Shown here in pieces: positions 6,377 through 7,427 of a DNA stretch of 7,427 nt. The stretch comes from Lautropia sp. (GTDB lineage: Bacteria > Pseudomonadota > Gammaproteobacteria > Burkholderiales > Burkholderiaceae_E): assembly GCA_013813615.1 (NCBI GenBank), contig JACCRJ010000380.1, positions 1 to 7,427 on the forward strand, written 5' to 3'. The translations under genes were made by a program, and so were the position numbers. The notes beneath the pieces are model-generated. The model was given only the letters and a program-made list of their open reading frames with translations, was not told the origin of the DNA and did not search any database. Every line of letters starts with the position of its first letter. The first letter of the stretch is position 1.

Positions 6377-7427
6377 ATGACGGGCGCACAGTTCGGCAAC
6401 TTCCTTCTCGGCTTGATCGGTGCTGCGATCGTAATCGCCCTCGTCGTCTGGCTGCTGCACTGGTTGTACCTGCGCTCGTCGAAGGAGCGCAGCTTCGTGC
6501 GGACCGGCATGGGCGGCACCAGGGTCGTGCTCGGCGGGGGCGCCTTCGTCCTGCCCATCTTGCACGATGTCATCCCGGTGAACATGAACACCCTGCGCCT
6601 CGAGGTCTCGAGAGGACGCGACAAGGCGCTGATAACCCGCGACCGGATGCGAGTCGACGTCGTCGCGGAGTTCTATGTGCGCGTGCAAGCGTCCGAGGAG
6701 GCGATCGCGAATGCAGCCCAGACCCTCGGCACTCGCACGTTGCAGCCCGAGCAGTTGAAGGAGCTGGTCGAGGGCAAGTTCGTCGACGCGCTGCGCACGG
6801 TCGCCGCCGAGATGACGATGGAGGAACTGCACGAGAAGCGCGGCGAGTACGTGAAGCGTGTGCGGATGGTCGTCGCGAACGACCTCCTGCTGAACGGCCT
6901 TGAACTCGAGACGGTATCGCTGACCCAGCTCGACCAGACTGCGATGGAATTCTTCAACCCTTCGAACGCGTTCGACGCCGAGGGCCTGACCCGGCTCACC
7001 GAGCAGATCGAGCGGCGCAAGAAGATCCGCAACGACATCGAGCAGGACACGATGATCCAGATCCGCAACAAGAACCTGGATACGGAGAAGCAATCGCTGA
7101 ATATCGAGCGCGACCTGGAGAATGCCCGCCTGGTGCAGGAGCGCGATATCGAGATCCAGCGGGCGATGCAGCGATCGGAACTGGTGAAGGAGCGCGCCGA
7201 GCGTGAGATGGACGGGGAGCGGGCGCAGATCGGTGCCCGTGAGGCGATCGAGATGGCCAAGATCGCGACCGAGCGCAGCCTGGAAGAGCAGCGCATTGCG
7301 CGAGAGCGTGAGATCCAGTCGCTCGAGATCGACCGGCGCAAGCATCTGGAGCTCGCCGAACAGCTGCGTTCGATTGCGATAGCCCAGCAGAGCAAGGCCC
7401 AGTCCGAGGCGCAGGCCGAGGCGGACC
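6377..7427 (+). CDS. yqiK: YqiK-type flotillin (SPFH/Band 7) membrane protein (3' partial)
   Basis: A flotillin-family protein, a group of membrane scaffolds that oligomerise and organise lipid microdomains. The first 350 residues are visible, and the frame runs off the right edge. A single N-terminal membrane helix lies at about 9-32 (FLLGLIGAAIVIALVVWLLH core), followed by the SPFH domain at about 37-200. That domain contains blocks matching E. coli YqiK: FVRTGMGGTRVVLGGGAFVLP (40-60, with small differences), VIPVNMNTLRLEVSR (65-79), RDRMRVDVVAEFYVRV (88-103), AAQTLGTRTL (113-122), KFVDALR (134-140) and FNPSNAFDAEGLT (193-205). From about 205 on, the chain is a long charged Glu/Arg/Gln-rich coiled coil turning Ala/Glu-rich (AQSEAQAEAD) at the edge, as in flotillin repeats. 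YqiK has about 553 residues, so roughly 200 are missing. Such genes often neighbour an NfeD-like gene; none precedes it here. Its link to the importer genes is positional only. Confidence 0.9.
   Translation, partial: MTGAQFGNFLLGLIGAAIVIALVVWLLHWLYLRSSKERSFVRTGMGGTRVVLGGGAFVLPILHDVIPVNMNTLRLEVSRGRDKALITRDRMRVDVVAEFYVRVQASEEAIANAAQTLGTRTLQPEQLKELVEGKFVDALRTVAAEMTMEELHEKRGEYVKRVRMVVANDLLLNGLELETVSLTQLDQTAMEFFNPSNAFDAEGLTRLTEQIERRKKIRNDIEQDTMIQIRNKNLDTEKQSLNIERDLENARLVQERDIEIQRAMQRSELVKERAEREMDGERAQIGAREAIEMAKIATERSLEEQRIAREREIQSLEIDRRKHLELAEQLRSIAIAQQSKAQSEAQAEAD

Noticed and set aside
5410..6624. Long open frame on the minus strand (404 codons) opposite the TIM-barrel gene
   Set aside because: It spans the ends of three sense genes, has biased Arg/Ala/Gln-rich composition without family motifs, and the sense strand is fully explained by conserved proteins.
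6356..7345. Long open frame on the minus strand (329 codons) opposite the flotillin gene
   Set aside because: Its Leu/His/Asp-rich repetitive product is what the reverse complement of a Glu/Arg/Gln-rich coiled-coil sequence gives. The sense frame has clear YqiK-type motifs.

Overview
This is a GC-rich window (strong G/C preference at third codon positions) in which every supported gene lies on the + strand, with almost no space between genes. Codon use, gene types and the GC-rich hairpin sequence between two of the genes suggest a proteobacterium, most likely a betaproteobacterium (Burkholderiales or Rhodocyclales type). That placement is inference, not proof.

Layout. (1) 1-1014: the end of a LivM-type permease, truncated at the left edge. 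(2) 1032-2279: a secreted periplasmic substrate-binding protein of the LivJ/LivK (type I) kind. (3) 2280-2385: a 106-base spacer rich in inverted repeats, the only sizeable gap in the cluster. (4) 2386-3186: a LivG-type ATPase. (5) 3183-5519: a 778-residue fusion of a LivF-type ATPase to a complete Tm-1-like (UPF0261) domain. (6) 5524-6354: a TIM-barrel protein of the phosphoenolpyruvate-hydrolase-like family (PF09370). (7) 6377-7427: the start of a YqiK-type flotillin (SPFH/Band 7) protein, truncated at the right edge.

How they may work together. Genes 1, 2, 4 and the first half of 5 supply a branched-chain-amino-acid-type (HAAT) ABC importer: binding protein, one permease and both ATPases. 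The LivH-type permease should lie just left of the window. The second half of gene 5 and gene 6 correspond to the two halves of the plant/fungal Tm-1 protein, which joins UPF0261 and the TIM barrel in one chain. Here the UPF0261 half is instead joined to the importer's ATPase, with the TIM-barrel gene 4 bases downstream. This physically ties an uptake system to a poorly understood enzyme pair. One reading is that the imported compound, or a metabolite made from it, is handled by the UPF0261/TIM-barrel pair at the membrane. The substrate cannot be read from the sequence. The flotillin gene follows after 22 bases with its own ribosome binding site and may be the last member of the operon or the first gene of a membrane-scaffold unit.

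The most interesting items are the LivF::Tm-1 fusion with its roughly 120-residue inter-domain region, its adjacency to the TIM-barrel half, the flotillin linkage, and the structured spacer after the binding-protein gene. No RNA genes, insertion sequences, CRISPR arrays, attachment sites or convincing promoters were seen.
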